NCBI RefSeq assembly: GCF_020184175.1
Contig: NC_065533.1
Span: 19,738,695 to 19,802,694, forward strand
Source of the DNA: Aphis gossypii
Lineage: Eukaryota; Arthropoda; Insecta; Hemiptera; Aphididae
Reading direction: 5' to 3'
Length of the DNA stretch: 64,000 nt
The position numbers and the translations under genes are program-made. Numbering within the stretch: position 1 is the first letter of the stretch; each line of letters begins with the position of its first letter. Positions 51,001-62,866 of the stretch are shown here, piece after piece. Under the pieces are notes generated by a model that made no database searches, was not told where the DNA came from, and was given only the letters and a program-made list of their open reading frames with translations.

Positions 51001-54000
51001 CATACAGTTATTCGACAATGTTCACACATTATATACAGTCATATTATTATATCAAATATTTATCGGTACAATTACATTTCGATTCAATGTAAGTAATAGG
51101 TAAATTAATATAATATTGTGTATCATCGAAAAAGAGCAATAGTGTGTTAAAACATAATAGTACCTATTATATCGTTTACGGAATCCGTTGCCGGTTTTCG
51201 AATGGTTACGGGCGCGGGTTTGATATTTACGAGATCTGGTTAGGTACACTCCCGCGGTACATGTAAGTACCATATCATATCAATAACATTAAACGTAATG
51301 TTTAAAAAAAAAAATGGTCATGAAGAAAACGATACCGTTACACATATTATACTACGTAATATTATTATGTGTTTTCTGCGGTGGAATTATCGTGATACAG
51401 CACGTGTGGCGGATGAAAATTGTATAGTTGATAAGTATAATGTGTAAGACAAAATATTATAATATACAGGTATACGCGGCGGGTACAAATATCTTCCATA
51501 TACGTACAGTACCTATAGTACCTACGCATGAGTGAAATGTTTAATATATAATATAATATCAAATGACAAATACACATATATTATGCGCATTCACATCACG
51601 ACAGCGCGTTGTGATATTATTTATACTCACTATAACTGGACACACGCGGATTCGACGTGAACTAGCGGGGACGGCTGCTGCTGGTGCGGCGGCGTGTCCG
51701 TGTGACGAAGATTGTGATCTGCCGGTCGCCGTGTAGATACTGTCGTAAAGTTGCAAAGTTAATGGATGTGATACAGTTATAAAAATCGATACGAATCTGA
51801 CGCGGACCGATGATTTGGGTACCAGTATAAAGGCGCGACGACGGTTAAATATTGTTCAATATTTATTAAAATCGAATTATTTACGCGAAAACGATGAACG
51901 AGAGAATAACACTCGTCCGGCGAATCGTGATCGACAGCCGTAAACCGGTAAAAAAGAAAAAAAAGGCAGTGGTGTGTCTACACGACGACGACGACGACGA
52001 CAACCGCGAACACGTACCAACGACGTACCCGAACTGTCCGGTTTGCGTTACTAAACAACGGCGTTCAGAGCGTGTGCGTCCGTCGTCCGGCTTGAGTTCG
52101 CGTCGGCTCGTCTCGGCCCCCCCGGTCGCCGGCAACAGGTTGTTTTGGCGCGGTCGTGGACCGCGCGGTAGAGGGAGTTCGCGGCGGCGTGACGTGGTGC
52201 GAAGAACCACTGGCCGGTAGGGGAAAGTAGGGTTTCGGATGCGTTTTTTTTTTTTTTTTTTGGATAGGCGCGCATGTTGTATAATATGCCTACTATTATC
52301 GTACCATTTGTGCGCGACATTCTTTCGGTTTCGAAGTAAATCGAGAAAAATAAAATTGTCTACAGATTAATATAACTGTCCAACGTATATCTACTACCTA
52401 CGTTATAAGTACCTATTTATCCACTACTAGGTATTATTGTTGTACCGTTCACGCCTCCCGGTAACTCGATCAATCCCCGTCGTGTTCGCAACACGTGAAC
52501 TCCTCCACCGTCGTGACCTTTGTTAAATTTTATTTATTTTTCCATAATATTATTGTGAAGGTATTGACGTATTGTCATAGCTAAACACATCAAAGCGCAA
52601 AATCTATAGTCTACGAGTAGATGTAAACATGTATAAAAGTAAAACTGGTTTCTGTTAGGATTTGACCCAACGTGTATCGTAGTTATCGTTTCAGGCCTGA
52701 TTCGAGTTTACGTTTTGAGTTGCTGAAGCTATGATACTTATTAAGAAAACATTTTTTTTTCAATAATTCTTTAGGTTGAAGGTTAAGACGTTATTATTCA
52801 ATACAATATTATTAACATCCAAAATTTATAGGTATCACAATTATTAAATATGACGATGGCAGTAATATTCAAACTAAACGTGGAAATAATTTGTGGATGT
52901 ACGGTTACACAATTTTATTCTAAAAGTAATTTTAAAATAATTTTTTTTATTTAAATAAGTGCATAACTATGCAATATACATTGCAAATACTTAAAATAGA
53001 GTCGAGATATTATATTGAACCTTGGTCCTCGATAACTCGAAAAACGCATAAGTTGCACTTTTTTATCCCATTTGTGATTCGAGTTATCGAGAATCAGTAG
53101 ATTCGTCTTTAATTTCAATGTTAAAATATATAGAATTATCTTATTATATGCACATTTCTCTCAAGCGCCCGCTTTTAAGTCCTATTGAATCGCATATATT
53201 CCCCAGTGAACGTAAGAAGGTATACTAAACTGATAATTGATTAATTATTGCTTTTTAAATAGCAGATTATTTAAATTTAATTATAAATATATGATTTACA
53301 AAAAAATATGTATATATATTTACAATCGAACTATATGTGATTTATTTTGCTCTATAAAACTTTCATTCATTCCAATTTGACCTAATTTAATAATTTAATA
53401 TAGGACGTAATAATTTTGTCTTATCTCATTTAATGTTCGTGTTTAGGCATATGTAATATATTTACGATTATTATATGTATTGATTGTACTGATATATTTT
53501 TTATTAATAAGGCTATTAAAAACAAGTGAAAAATAATTCATATACCCAATTATTGTAAATACAATTTACTCTTATATTTATTCTAAATGATTTAACTATT
53601 TAAGTGTCTGTAATTCTTCGTATCAAAATAAAAAAGAGTAGCTTTAATAAATAGCACAGTTAAATAAATAAGTAAAACGATCTTATGTTGGATGCCTGAA
53701 AAATCTCGGGCATATCGAGAACACACCTCAGGTACCTAGGTAGTTTGTTTGTAATAATCTGACCCTGTCACAATGGCGCCGGCACCCGTAGCGCTTGAAA
53801 AAATCCATTATTATTGTAACTGAAAAATACTTTGTATAAGTATTTTTCTTGGTGTGGTATTCAAAAAGTATAGTGTCCACCATTTAGAGAATGTGTGCAC
53901 GTGTTTTCACTGACGAATAATCACTGAATATTGGTTTATAAAATAAAATAAAAATATTATATACCTACCTATAGTTTGTACATTGTAGCACATATAAATT

Positions 54001-57000
54001 ATTTAAAAAATATTTTTATAACTAACAAATACAATTATGATACAATTTTTGATCATAATCATTGTTTCAAGCATTGTTATTGCTAAATACTATAATATGC
54101 TTCAAATTATAAATACAAGAATGTACTTAATATGGTGACAAATATTTTCATTAATTCTGAAAAAAGTATTTCTTTGACATATTTTTAATTTTGTTTATTC
54201 AGACTATACTACTTCAGACATGAAAATGAACTTGTAAATATTAAATATTCTCTTCTACTATAATACTATAATATGCTATTTACCAATGTCTGTTTTCAGA
54301 ACAATCGATTTGAAAAAACTCAAAACCTTATGTAACTCAAATATTTTTCTTACCTCACGTTAGTGTTTATATAAATTATATTAATAAAATTAATAATAAA
54401 AGTATACAACTAGAAAAAAACATTATTTTATTTTATTTTTATTCCTCTTGAGGTTCGAATTATTGAAAATACTGTAATAAATGAATACCTATTTTCATCG
54501 GCCTGCCATTGAAAAATGGCGCGACCCTCGGTTTAAAAGAAATTAGAAGAAGTGGCCTTGAGTAAGTAGTTTTGGGTACTGGCACTACCAGCGATAAACT
54601 GGTTTGAACAAAATAAAGATCTTTGTATTTCAAAAGAATATTTTAGTTTCATGAGTTTAAAATTTGTAAGAAAATCGTTTTTACGCTACTCCCCTGGTAA
54701 GAATTATTTTATTGAATTAACAATAGTGTACAGACAAAACTGAAATAACATTTTTCGAAATTTGATATCAAAATCTAATGGGTAAATAAATACCTACTTT
54801 ACTTTAAACTGAATGGTAAATAACACGATTAGTTATTTTAATAAATAGTAAATTATAAATAAATAAGTATTATATAAATATTTATTACATTATCATCATA
54901 AGTTATATGAAATAAAATAATCTTCAACTATTATTATGCACATATATACCAGTCATTCGAAAAAACAATACTATTGACCATCAGAATGTTTTAAAAACAT
55001 CACATATATAATACTTATTAGTTATTAGTTATAACTGATATTATACATATTGATACGGACTCTAAAAAAATCCAATAAAATTAATTTTCACTGATTTTAT
55101 AACTCATAGTATAGTGTTTCGGATATCAAATTTTAATAACAAATTAAAAAAAAATTATTTTATTTTAAAATTATAAAAATAATTAATTTAAATTAAATAT
55201 ATGTATTTATCATTTATAATGCGTATAAGTGTTTCACATTATGACATTATAATACATATATACAAAAACCAAATGCCAAACCAAATTTTCAAATTTAAGT
55301 TCACTTTAATAATTTCGTTATATATAATTATTGATGAATAAATTCGTTAAAAAAAAAAAATTATAATATATTATTTAGTTTTTTTTTTAAATTATTACTC
55401 TTAGTAATTATAGGTACGATCGTATAAAATATTGAAAATACAATAATAATCAAAATAATGTTTTTTTATAGAGAATGTACTTCAATTATCAATAATAATA
55501 GCTCAATTTAAAATATAAGTAATATAAAATAGGTAGGTACATCAATTTAGCTGTGTATATTGTTAAAAAGTCAATGTATTATTATTTATTAATATGTTAA
55601 AAGTCTAGAGCTAGGATTTATATGCAATGAAAAATTGTAAAATATATATTTGTATTATTAAATTAAATATATTATGCAAAAATAAACGATTTATATACCC
55701 AAAAAAATATAAAATATCATTTTTAACTATTAACGTTCTTCAAATATATTACACAATCGTAAAAACGTTTAGTAACGAAAAATACCATAAAGCATAAATT
55801 ATTGTTCGCGTATTTATAGTCGAAATATGCAACAACATGCAAAATAGAAACACCACTATTTCCATAATCATGAGGTGATTCGTTGACAGTACTGACAAAA
55901 GCAAAAAAATTCAGAAATTGCAAAAAAAAAATGTTTGTTACGTAATATAGAAATCCCAGCGCTAATTATAACGTATAGGTATTATAAGTATTATACAGAC
56001 TTTCAACGTAACTTATACCTACCTATTGGTTTTAATATTAAAAAATAATAATTATATACCAACGAATTAAAGAAATTATATTCATAAAATAAATTCTAAT
56101 ATAACTTTTAACTAGTCTGTCCAAATTATAATTTATCAGAGCCAAATTTAAAAATTATAATCATAGAAAAATTTAAAAAAAAAATGGATTATAACATTGT
56201 GAATATATTATACAACGAAAGTCTATAGATAGTAATTAACAATTAAAATGTAATGCTCAACTTTTTTTTTAAATATAGTAACATATTAAATATATTAAAA
56301 TAGATACTTATTTGAAAAAATAAAATGTTAAATAAATATTATAACAATAATAATAAATAAGCGATTTGTTGTATTTAAAAAATTGTTATAAATATCATTA
56401 GTGGTTATGTATGTTGTATAAATGTTCATAATTATTTTAAATTGCAAGCAATGATTTTTTTTTTATTTGCTTGTTTAGAATAAAACTAATTACTAACAAC
56501 AACACTAGTATAATCTGTAAATAAAAAAAAACATAGCCTTCTATTTAATGAAATTAATCTTATCACTTATTTCATAATTAATAGGTAGGTATACCTAGGT
56601 ACTTTTTGAAATCAAATCATATTTTAACACCTTTGACTTCTAACTTGTTAAATGATTCATTTAATAATCAAGAAGACAAGAAATGTATCTCTTAATCAAA
56701 CTCATCAGTCAAAAAGTCCTTATACTACATTATCTATAAGAAATAATTAATAAGAAGTTTAGAGGTGTGATTTGATCACAATTTAAAAAAAAAATTAACA
56801 TAGGTAGGTGATTAATAGAAAAATATCGTGGGTATGAAAAAAAATTATATATTTTATTCAGATGTATAATATTTGTATTTTAAATTCAGTAAATTCATAT
56901 ATATATGCATATTATAAATATTTTAAATGTAACAGATACTGAGTATATTTTCAAGATTATTAATTATTATTTAATAACTTATTAAATAATTAATGATTAT

Positions 57001-60000
57001 TTCATAGGAAAAACAATTTGACGGAAAACAATTTTAAAAATAACTAACTTAGTAAAATTGAATTTTATTTAAATTACACGATTATTTTTAAGTGTGAAAG
57101 TGAAATGATAAAAAATGTTTTTTATATGTATAATATATACTATATATAATCGAATGTACATTCGATTATAATAATGATGTAAAATGTAATAAACCTAGCT
57201 TCGGTAGACAAATATAATCATCACGATTATATCCAATTCGTAATTGTTTAGTAAGCCGGTTTTGTGTTAAATAGGCAAAACATTTTACACAGAGGCTTTA
57301 GAAACAATAGACAGTATTCATCGATCCGTATACTGAGAAAGTAATAAAACTGATATGATAAATTAATGAAGGATAGCCTCCCACCCATACATCATCGTTT
57401 AACATATATACCTTTTATGTTATAAAAACTAATGTACGAAGAGTAAAGTGTTCATTAATTAGTATCTTTAGGCGAAACTTTTCGTCGGAGATCGGACTTA
57501 AAAATGTACAAATTTGCGTGGAATAAAAGTAGATAACAGTTGCGTATGGCATCGCGTAAAGTGAGCGTAATTTCTTGGAGATGACATTTAGCGAACAATT
57601 AAACTGGCGTGAGAACGTAATGTGACAATTAATTAATTAGCCGAGTCGCCTATATAGTTATATTTTTTTTGGCGGCTTGTAATACACCCTTTTTCCTCCG
57701 GACGTGACGCATATTGCCGGATATTATACGCTGCTCACTCATCTCGTTGGTCCCATAACATTATTCTGCTCGCTATCCCACGACTACAATCGACCGTTTT
57801 AATAAATATATGCAACGGACCCTCGGAATGACAGATACTGAGGCTGACTTAAAAAAATTATCAACACGCGATTGATTATGTAGCGGAGGTGGAGTCATCA
57901 TGGTGAGAGATGCGATAGGGACAGAGTTTATGGAGTAAATAGAATGAGCGATAGGTGCAGGCAGTGAAAAAAAGGAGATTGCCGTGATAATATTATGATA
58001 TTATATTATGTATACGATAGTGTACTGCAGTTCACTAACTGTGACTGTTTGTGATCGAGGCGGGGGGAATCGTAGGCGAGCAGACGATGAAATAAGCGTG
58101 AACGCGTTTTATCGGCATTATAGGATAGTTACAATGGCACGTAGTAAAATGGTTAGCAGTTGTTAAACATGTCCCGGATGGGTTTCAACAGTTAACCGCT
58201 GGAACGAATAGGTCCCAACCTATTGTACTGGAGGTCAAGTACTACTCGACATATTTATAAAATTACGAGCTGCTATACATACAATGTATACATGTTATTA
58301 TTATTAAGTTATTAATGTAAAATCCGAAACACCACTGCATCGAGTGTGTCTCATGAGTGTCAAAAAATCAGTGTCAATTATTATTTTAAATAAAACTCAC
58401 GTGCAATCAAACTTAAAACGACTGTATTGTATAATTGTATATACAGAATTATGAATTTTTTAAAAACATAATATTATAATATATTTATACGTATATTTGT
58501 TTTTGAAAAAATAGTTTTTATAGTATTATATATTTACGTTCAATCGTGAACAGTATATAAATTACTTTAAATATGTTTCGATAAGCTAGAAAAAAGCAAT
58601 ATAGTATATATAGATATCGAGAGGCGACAAAACCTAAAGATTTAAACTCAGTCTTTGTATATTATTTTAAATTATTTATTTACCTAACCTAACCTATGTA
58701 GGTATGTTCTTAAAGATTAGAAAATTTTAATAGTAGGTAGACATTAAAACATTTAAATGTGTAAATAATTATAAGAATTGAACTTTAGAGTACCTCAACT
58801 TTAATTAATACATACATTATTTATTTTAACTGTGTATTTAATAATAATATACATATTTTAATATTTATATAGTTATAATTATATATTAATAAAACATATA
58901 ATACCTAACCATTATGAATTATCATCCTTGTCAAATGGCTATGTGAAATATTAATATTAATACCCATGCATAAGAATTTAATACTTAATTCATACAAGAA
59001 TATTAATTTACCTTCTTCAAATAATAATTATATACAGACTTGGAGTTTAATGTTAAAATATAAGAGCTTTTGACTTTTGAGAATTGAGAATAAATTATAT
59101 ATATTAAAAACAATTTTTTCTTTGAGTATAATTATGTATAATAATATTACCTATTAAAGTTTAAAAAATTGTTTATTTATATTATAGTTATAGAAGATAT
59201 AAGCTAGATTAATCGGAATTTATAATTTGTAATTCTATAACATATACTTTGTCGAGTTCAATAATGTGATATTTTTTACTGGGCATTTAACAATAAAACA
59301 AGGCGATTACTTACAAATATCGAAAGATAATTATTACCTTACATAAATCATGTTATTCATATTATTATTTCAAATCTAGATAATCGTGCAATTTAAAATC
59401 TCCTTTGTGGCGATTTTGATTTATTATTTATTACTCGTAAATCGTTAAACGCTATAACAAATATACATTTTTTAAACCGGTTTGGGTTATACAACTCTTT
59501 AGGTAGTTATGAAATTGGTAGTTCTAAAATATTATGAATAGTTTAAGCTATTTGTGTATCAGGAGCTATATAATTTTTAATTCATTTAAAAAATAACCTT
59601 CTAGCTAGATTTTAATAAAAACCTAAAGTTATGGCGCCTATTTTTTTCTTAAGCAATTATCAAAATAGTTACGCCATTTCTCGTTTTTCGTGGGAAGAAA
59701 ATAACTTATGATCAATATACCAAGATATAAGCTTTACTTACAAAATGATGATAAATAATTTTTTCATACTATGTACAACTAATAGGCATTTAAAAAAAAA
59801 ATCACTGAGAACAAACAGTTGCACCCACCAATCTGTTTTATATAACAAATATTTACTAATGTTCTTATATGTACCTACTTATATTCTCGTTCTTTAAACA
59901 TCTCTACATTTTAATACTTATAGTATGTACTTGATTGCAATTTTTTATCTTAAGAATAACTTTTAAAATTTTTTATAGAATATAGAAATATAAAGTGCTA

Positions 60001-60413
60001 AATACTTATAGATCTATATTATTATATTATGTAAATGCATTAAATATAAAATTTAAATAAAAATTACACTAAATTATTAATTAAGGGAACATACTTAACA
60101 AACAAAAATTAAGTTGAAAACGTGGAGAAAATTAAAATTATTGTGCACTTCTATTTAATTACAAAGCAAGTGCGGGAGTTTAGTAAACAATGGATGTTTT
60201 AATTTTATTGTGTGTCAATATTTACTAACTATATCTTAAACCTTGCGTTAAAAAAAAAAAAAAAAAAACAATGCATCATAAACAAAGAGTAGATAATCTA
60301 TAAGCACCTACACATAGTTTCGTATAAATATATTCGTTTAAACTTAATCAGTAGATATATAAGTGTTAAGTATGGTCTACTTACATTTCAGATACACGAT
60401 CGTCGAGGTTCAT
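33009..60413 (-). CDS. Eaat: Excitatory amino acid (glutamate) transporter, SLC1 family, ten coding exons
   Basis: Coding exons on the minus strand: 60413-60385, 39690-39511, 38482-38165, 37742-37700, 37607-37562, 35254-35062, 34988-34755, 34462-34268, 34166-34032 and 33165-33009. All are in phase with GT-AG sites, giving 509 aa. Family hallmarks are the hairpin-1 serine-rich GTASSSASLP (about 344-353), NMDGTALYEAVAAIF (381-395), the hairpin-2 MASIGAAGIPQAGLVTMV, and the transmembrane-8 DRFRTTVNVLGDAYGAG, whose D459, R462 and N466 match substrate and sodium-binding positions of glutamate transporters. It would be a plasma-membrane trimer taking up glutamate with sodium, as in insect glia. The first exon (MNLDDRVSE) lies 20.7 kb from the second. 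ATG at 39647 would give a 485-aa form starting MSTTRRQSKEK from another promoter. The extracellular loop before TM4 is short, with an N-A-T glycosylation site. Confidence 0.92.
35255..37561. other. Transporter intron with dispersed repeat
   Basis: AT-rich 2.3-kb intron. About 36050-36310 is a second copy of the repeat seen at 1200-1500, and the text GTGCAGAATCGTTTTTCGTATAGG after it may belong to the same element. A T-run of about 20 lies at 37413-37432. No exon was recognised. Confidence 0.5.
36050..36310 (+). repeat. Dispersed repeat, copy 2
   Basis: It matches 1270-1500 in order: CACCAATTTTTGACAATACTG, AGAAACTTTCACCAAAT, ATTTTCAAAATATTTTAT, then a T-rich tail. It is diverged, with approximate ends. 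Confidence 0.45.
38483..39510. other. Transporter intron, nothing recognised
   Basis: A 1.0-kb intron without convincing structure. A tRNA-like A-box text (TAGCTCAGATGGTTAG near 38747) lacks a matching B box, so no tRNA gene is called. Confidence 0.5.
42110..42230 (-). repeat. Dispersed repeat, copy 3 (inverted, partial)
   Basis: CAAATATTTTGAAAATTGCAA and TTTGGTGAAATGTTTCAGG are the reverse complements of landmarks in the copies at 1200-1500 and 36050-36310. Confidence 0.4.
44841..45007. mobile_element. hAT-type MITE (167 bp) with perfect TSD
   Basis: The ends CAGGGGCGTTCTCA and TGAGAACGCCCCTG are perfect inverted repeats. Both sides carry the identical 8-bp duplication AAATACAT (44833-44840 and 45008-45015). 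Internal runs of G (at the left) and C (at the right) make it stand out from the AT-rich intron. Confidence 0.88.
45590..45721 (-). pseudogene. Short decayed coding-like fragment, unknown parent
   Basis: On the minus strand from 45721 a frame reads MDKRSGDINSNEYPVNFKHS, then SE, a stop, and ARLETDRQKLKATDQDNN, QLRKK. The composition looks like protein with a single inactivating stop, and it has no intron signals. I cannot name the parent. It may be a truncated retrocopy. Confidence 0.3.
47450..47795. mobile_element. MITE with about 80-bp inverted ends (346 bp)
   Basis: The left end ACGCCACACCCGTATGTGTT and the right end (reverse-complemented) ACGCCACACCCGTATGTGTT are identical. The match continues, with small gaps, through AACATAGTTAAAAA and TGTTTTGCGT. 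It is non-coding. The superfamily is unassigned because no clear target duplication could be fixed. Confidence 0.75.
49500..50345. repeat. Three-copy tandem repeat, about 280-bp unit
   Basis: Three consecutive diverged copies start near 49510, 49785 and 50075. Each has GA(A/G)TTCAAA, then TTGATGAGTTATTTCGTTTTTA, then (in full copies) CCACACAAATTAAAA, ATCACGATTAAAATTCTTT, and ACGATTTATTAAT near its end. The third copy is more diverged. A long T-run (49487-49503) precedes the first copy. Confidence 0.7.
51631..51830 (-). promoter_or_regulatory. Probable alternative first exon of transporter gene
   Basis: A GC-rich minus-strand segment ends in a strong donor (GTTATA|GTGAGTAT at 51631/51630). 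If spliced to the acceptor at 39690 it would provide an alternative 5' UTR, with translation from ATG 39647. No ATG in frame with the transporter was seen in this exon. The upstream end is a guess. It has not been shown to be transcribed. Confidence 0.35.
51820..51893 (+). promoter_or_regulatory. Plus-strand TATA-like promoter candidate
   Basis: The sequence AGTATAAAGGCGCGACGACG (near 51820) carries a TATAAA followed by GC-rich text, about 70 bp before an ATG that opens a 108-codon ORF. It lies back-to-back with the minus-strand alternative first exon, giving a divergent promoter layout. Confidence 0.3.
51894..52220 (+). CDS. Arginine-rich hypothetical ORF in GC-rich block (108 aa)
   Basis: The frame starts MNERITLVRRIVIDSRKPVK, has a run of lysines, then HDDDDDDNREHVPTTYPNCP with a C-x2-C pair (NCPVCV). 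It ends in a long Arg/Gly/Ser stretch (GRGPRGRGSSRRRDVVRR). No known domain is recognised. Other frames are also open in this GC-rich DNA, so it may be fortuitous. The TATA-like site upstream and the good ATG context are the only support. Confidence 0.25.
   Translation: MNERITLVRRIVIDSRKPVKKKKKAVVCLHDDDDDDNREHVPTTYPNCPVCVTKQRRSERVRPSSGLSSRRLVSAPPVAGNRLFWRGRGPRGRGSSRRRDVVRRTTGR
53026..53096. mobile_element. Short hairpin, pogo/Tigger-like inverted ends
   Basis: TCCTCGATAACTCGAAAAAC at the left faces GATTCGAGTTATCGAGAATC at the right, inverted around about 25 bp. The TCGATAACTCGAA core resembles the ends of pogo-like elements (recollection, not checked). It is likely a tiny deleted copy. Confidence 0.45.
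57145..57170. repeat. Perfect 26-bp palindrome
   Basis: TATAATCGAATGT followed by ACATTCGATTATA is a perfect dyad with no spacer, set in AT-rich intron DNA. It could be a protein-binding site or chance. Confidence 0.6.
57600..58230. other. GC-richer stretch within the long intron
   Basis: This block has a clearly higher G+C content than its flanks, with CCGGACGTGACGCATATTGCCGG and GATCGAGGCGGGGGGAATCG among the landmarks. No ORF or splice site was recognised. It may be an intronic regulatory region or an old insertion. Confidence 0.3.
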
Positions 60414-60420
60414 TTCACTA
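60385..60420 (-). other. Remote first coding exon of transporter gene
   Basis: A 36-nt exon lies between an acceptor (TGTTACAG) and a donor (GAAAT|GTAAGT) on the minus strand. It contains TAGTGAA then ATG AACCTCGACGATCGTGTA, coding MNLDDRVSE plus two bases. It joins the exon at 39690 exactly in the transporter frame (giving ISPLKPSHSDQGRN). Confidence 0.65.
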
Positions 60421-61089
60421 CTGTAACATAACACATAAAAAAGTCGTAAGAACTTATTATTGAAACAAGTTGATTTTATTCCTATAAAAATCAAAGACCG
60501 TGGAAAAAATACAGTGATTGTAATTTATTTTATATTTTAAAGTAAAGTTATGGTGTGTTTATTTTCAAATACCCACGTGTTGCCGGAGATTTGCGGGAAC
60601 CGAAATTCCGAATAGTCGCGCCATAATAAGCAATTCAAATGGTAATAATTCCGATTTAGGTAATATAGGTATAATAAGATATTTTGTAAAGCCAGTAGGT
60701 ACAAAACTTCTCACAGTTAAAATTTAAACAATCATAACAATAGTGATAAAAATAACAGCAATTGACTACAATTGACTACAAAGTCGACGGTGCAAGTACC
60801 AAGCTATTCATTATATCTATATACTGGCTCGTGGTAGTTTTGTGAGGAAAAATGACACGCGGTATAAAATTATTATGAATAAATAATGAATATGGAACGC
60901 ACACGCTCAACTGTATAGATGCAATATAATAAATTCGAAATATAGGTAAAAAAAAAAAAAAAAAAATTATTGAGGGAAATTGAGTTAAAAAATCTCGACG
61001 GGTCGTGGAGGAAAATTAAATATAAATAATATTTTATAAGTGTCCACAATATATTAATATACGGTTAATCTAACTTGAGGCTTACTTAC

Positions 61090-61250
61090 GTTTCGGTGTA
61101 ATTAATCCGCGGCGAATGAGTGTATAAACAGCGGTGTGATGTATCACAGCAGAGAGTTCAGGACGACGAGGAGGACCTTGGAGACGGCGGCGGCAGTGGC
61201 GGGCGTTGAACAGCGAATAGGTGCGGCACCGTTTCTTGTGTATATAAATA
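61090..61250 (-). promoter_or_regulatory. Probable 5' UTR exon of transporter gene
   Basis: A strong donor (GAAAC|GTAAGTAAG, exon ending at 61090) lies 670 bp upstream of the first coding exon, and GC-rich sequence extends beyond it. Because the 60385-60420 exon has its own acceptor, a non-coding exon upstream is expected, and this fits. The upstream limit is unknown. Confidence 0.4.
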
Positions 61251-61667
61251 GTTTTTTTTTCTTTTTATGTTTATTTCGTCATAATATGAATATTATATTT
61301 ACTGTTTGCGAAAAAAAAAAAATCATAAAATCAAATTATTATTATTATTGTTATTAAACGCTTGTATAATAATATGTAGACGGTCCGCGCAGGACAATAA
61401 TAATAATGATAATATTAAATTTCAGCACTGGTCGAGCGAGCTAGATATCCTAACAGAAAATGGAGAAAAAAATCGGGTAGGTATATTAATATAGTACCTA
61501 CCTACCTACCCATACATTATAATATAATATGTGTGCGTACCGGGTATGTGTATATTATATAGTAGTATGCCTACCTCCTTATTGTAATATATTCGCGTAT
61601 TACACTGTATTATGATTGATAGAAAGACAGAGACAGAGAAGAAGACGTATATATATAGAAAGTGTGT

Positions 61668-61719
61668 GAGAGAGAGAGAGAGAGAGACAGAGACAGACAG
61701 ACTGACAGACAGACAGACG
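61668..61719. repeat. (GA)n followed by (GACA)n microsatellite
   Basis: A pure GA run to about 61687 passes into GACAGACAGACTGACAGACA text. Confidence 0.9.
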
Positions 61720-61800
61720 GCGAGTGTGCGAGAGTGAGACTGTACCTTTGAAACACAAACGCGCACGCACGCAGCGACGCACGCGGACGAAGATATTACG

Positions 61801-61821
61801 CGCGCGTGTGTGTGTGTGTGC
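61801..61821. repeat. (CG/TG)n microsatellite
   Basis: CGCGCGTGTGTGTGTGTGTG, an alternating purine-pyrimidine tract that could adopt Z-DNA. Confidence 0.85.
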
Positions 61822-62037
61822 CTGTAATAAAAATTTACCGGAGAGCGCTGAACGAGCGTTTGACGTGCAGTTGTACATAGGTACACCTATATAATAATAT
61901 TATACAGCGTGAGCGAGCGCGCGCCAGCCCGAGCGTATATATCGTGTTGTGTGTGAATCGCGCGAAACGAACGGGTTTACGTCGAACCATCAGCTGTTGT
62001 CAAGGACAACGATAATAGTAATAATAATAATTATCAT

Positions 62038-62058
62038 CATCGTCGTCGTCGTCGTCGT
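62038..62058. repeat. (CGT)n microsatellite
   Basis: Seven consecutive CGT/TCG triplets after a CATCAT stretch. Confidence 0.9.
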
Positions 62059-62449
62059 ATTTTTAATCGTAGTTGTGTAGTACGTGAAAATAATATATAA
62101 TATGTGTATATATAGGTGTATTATATTGTAATATTATTATGCGTATCTATATAATATGTAGTCGGGCCGCACCACGCACAAACGCCGTCGTTGCGAGAGG
62201 ACGCGCGCGGGCTAGCGTATATAATAATAATAATATTATTATTATTCCATCCTCCTTCGGTACGCCGCGGCCGTGTATTGCGGCTATACGATGGTAATAA
62301 TTATTATTCGGAGAGAGAGAGAGAGACGGTAAAAAAACGAAAAAAAAAAAACGTCCTACCACTCCCTTTATCGTTTGCCACGATTTGCGTGGTCCGCGAA
62401 ATAAATTTATATATATTATATTATAATATAGGTATATATATATATAGGT

Positions 62450-62470
62450 ATATTGTGTGTGTGTGTGTGT
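62450..62470. repeat. (TG)n microsatellite
   Basis: About ten TG dinucleotides preceded by TATA-rich DNA. Confidence 0.85.
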
Positions 62471-62866
62471 TATATAAATGGCAATAGCGATAGACCGCGT
62501 GTGTCTATGAGCTATAGCGTATATTGTGACGAGAGGTGGCGGGGGCGGGGGGAATCGAGGGGGAGGGGAGGAACGCGCGCGTTAATATTATATAGGTATT
62601 TATCTATTACGAGGTGTATTATAATATATTATATCCATTGTGTTTGGCGTTTCCTGACGAGGGCTCGAGCGCTATCCGCCGGCCGTCACGTGCGCGCGAC
62701 CGAACGGACCGTCAACAGTTTTTTATTGCAACATAATTATTATTAATAATATTATATTATTACGCGCTGATCCTCGCGCGACATGCGACGCTCGTCCGAC
62801 GGTCGGTATATACACTGCAGGCCGCCCCCGCGATCGTCACAATATTAAAAGTCGCTTACTTAGGTA

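Larger units (their letters stand above)
39691..60384. other. 20.7-kb first coding intron of transporter gene
   Basis: It separates the 10-codon first coding exon from the rest. It contains a diverged repeat (42110-42230, inverted), a hAT MITE (44841-45007), a decayed coding-like fragment (45590-45721), a 346-bp MITE (47450-47795), a three-copy tandem repeat (49500-50345), a GC-rich promoter-like block (51640-52240), a pogo-like hairpin (53026-53096) and a moderately GC-richer stretch at 57600-58230. The remainder is AT-rich and featureless. Confidence 0.7.
61251..62860. promoter_or_regulatory. GC-rich, microsatellite-rich putative promoter region
   Basis: CG dinucleotides and G+C rise well above the window average, especially 61720-62010, 62160-62290 and 62520-62830. 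Simple repeats are dense here: GA, GACA, GT, CGT and ATA/TAA runs. The open frames here are produced by these repeats and are not genes. The position upstream of the transporter 5' UTR exon suggests its main promoter, which may also be bidirectional. Confidence 0.4.

Noticed and set aside
61506..61886. 126-aa and 92-aa minus-strand open frames near 61.6 kb
   Set aside because: They are translations of GA/GACA/GT microsatellites (runs of Ser-Leu, Val-Cys) and not protein-like.
62147..62746. Several open frames in the GC-rich right end
   Set aside because: They overlap each other on both strands and are driven by simple repeats and GC content; no domains.
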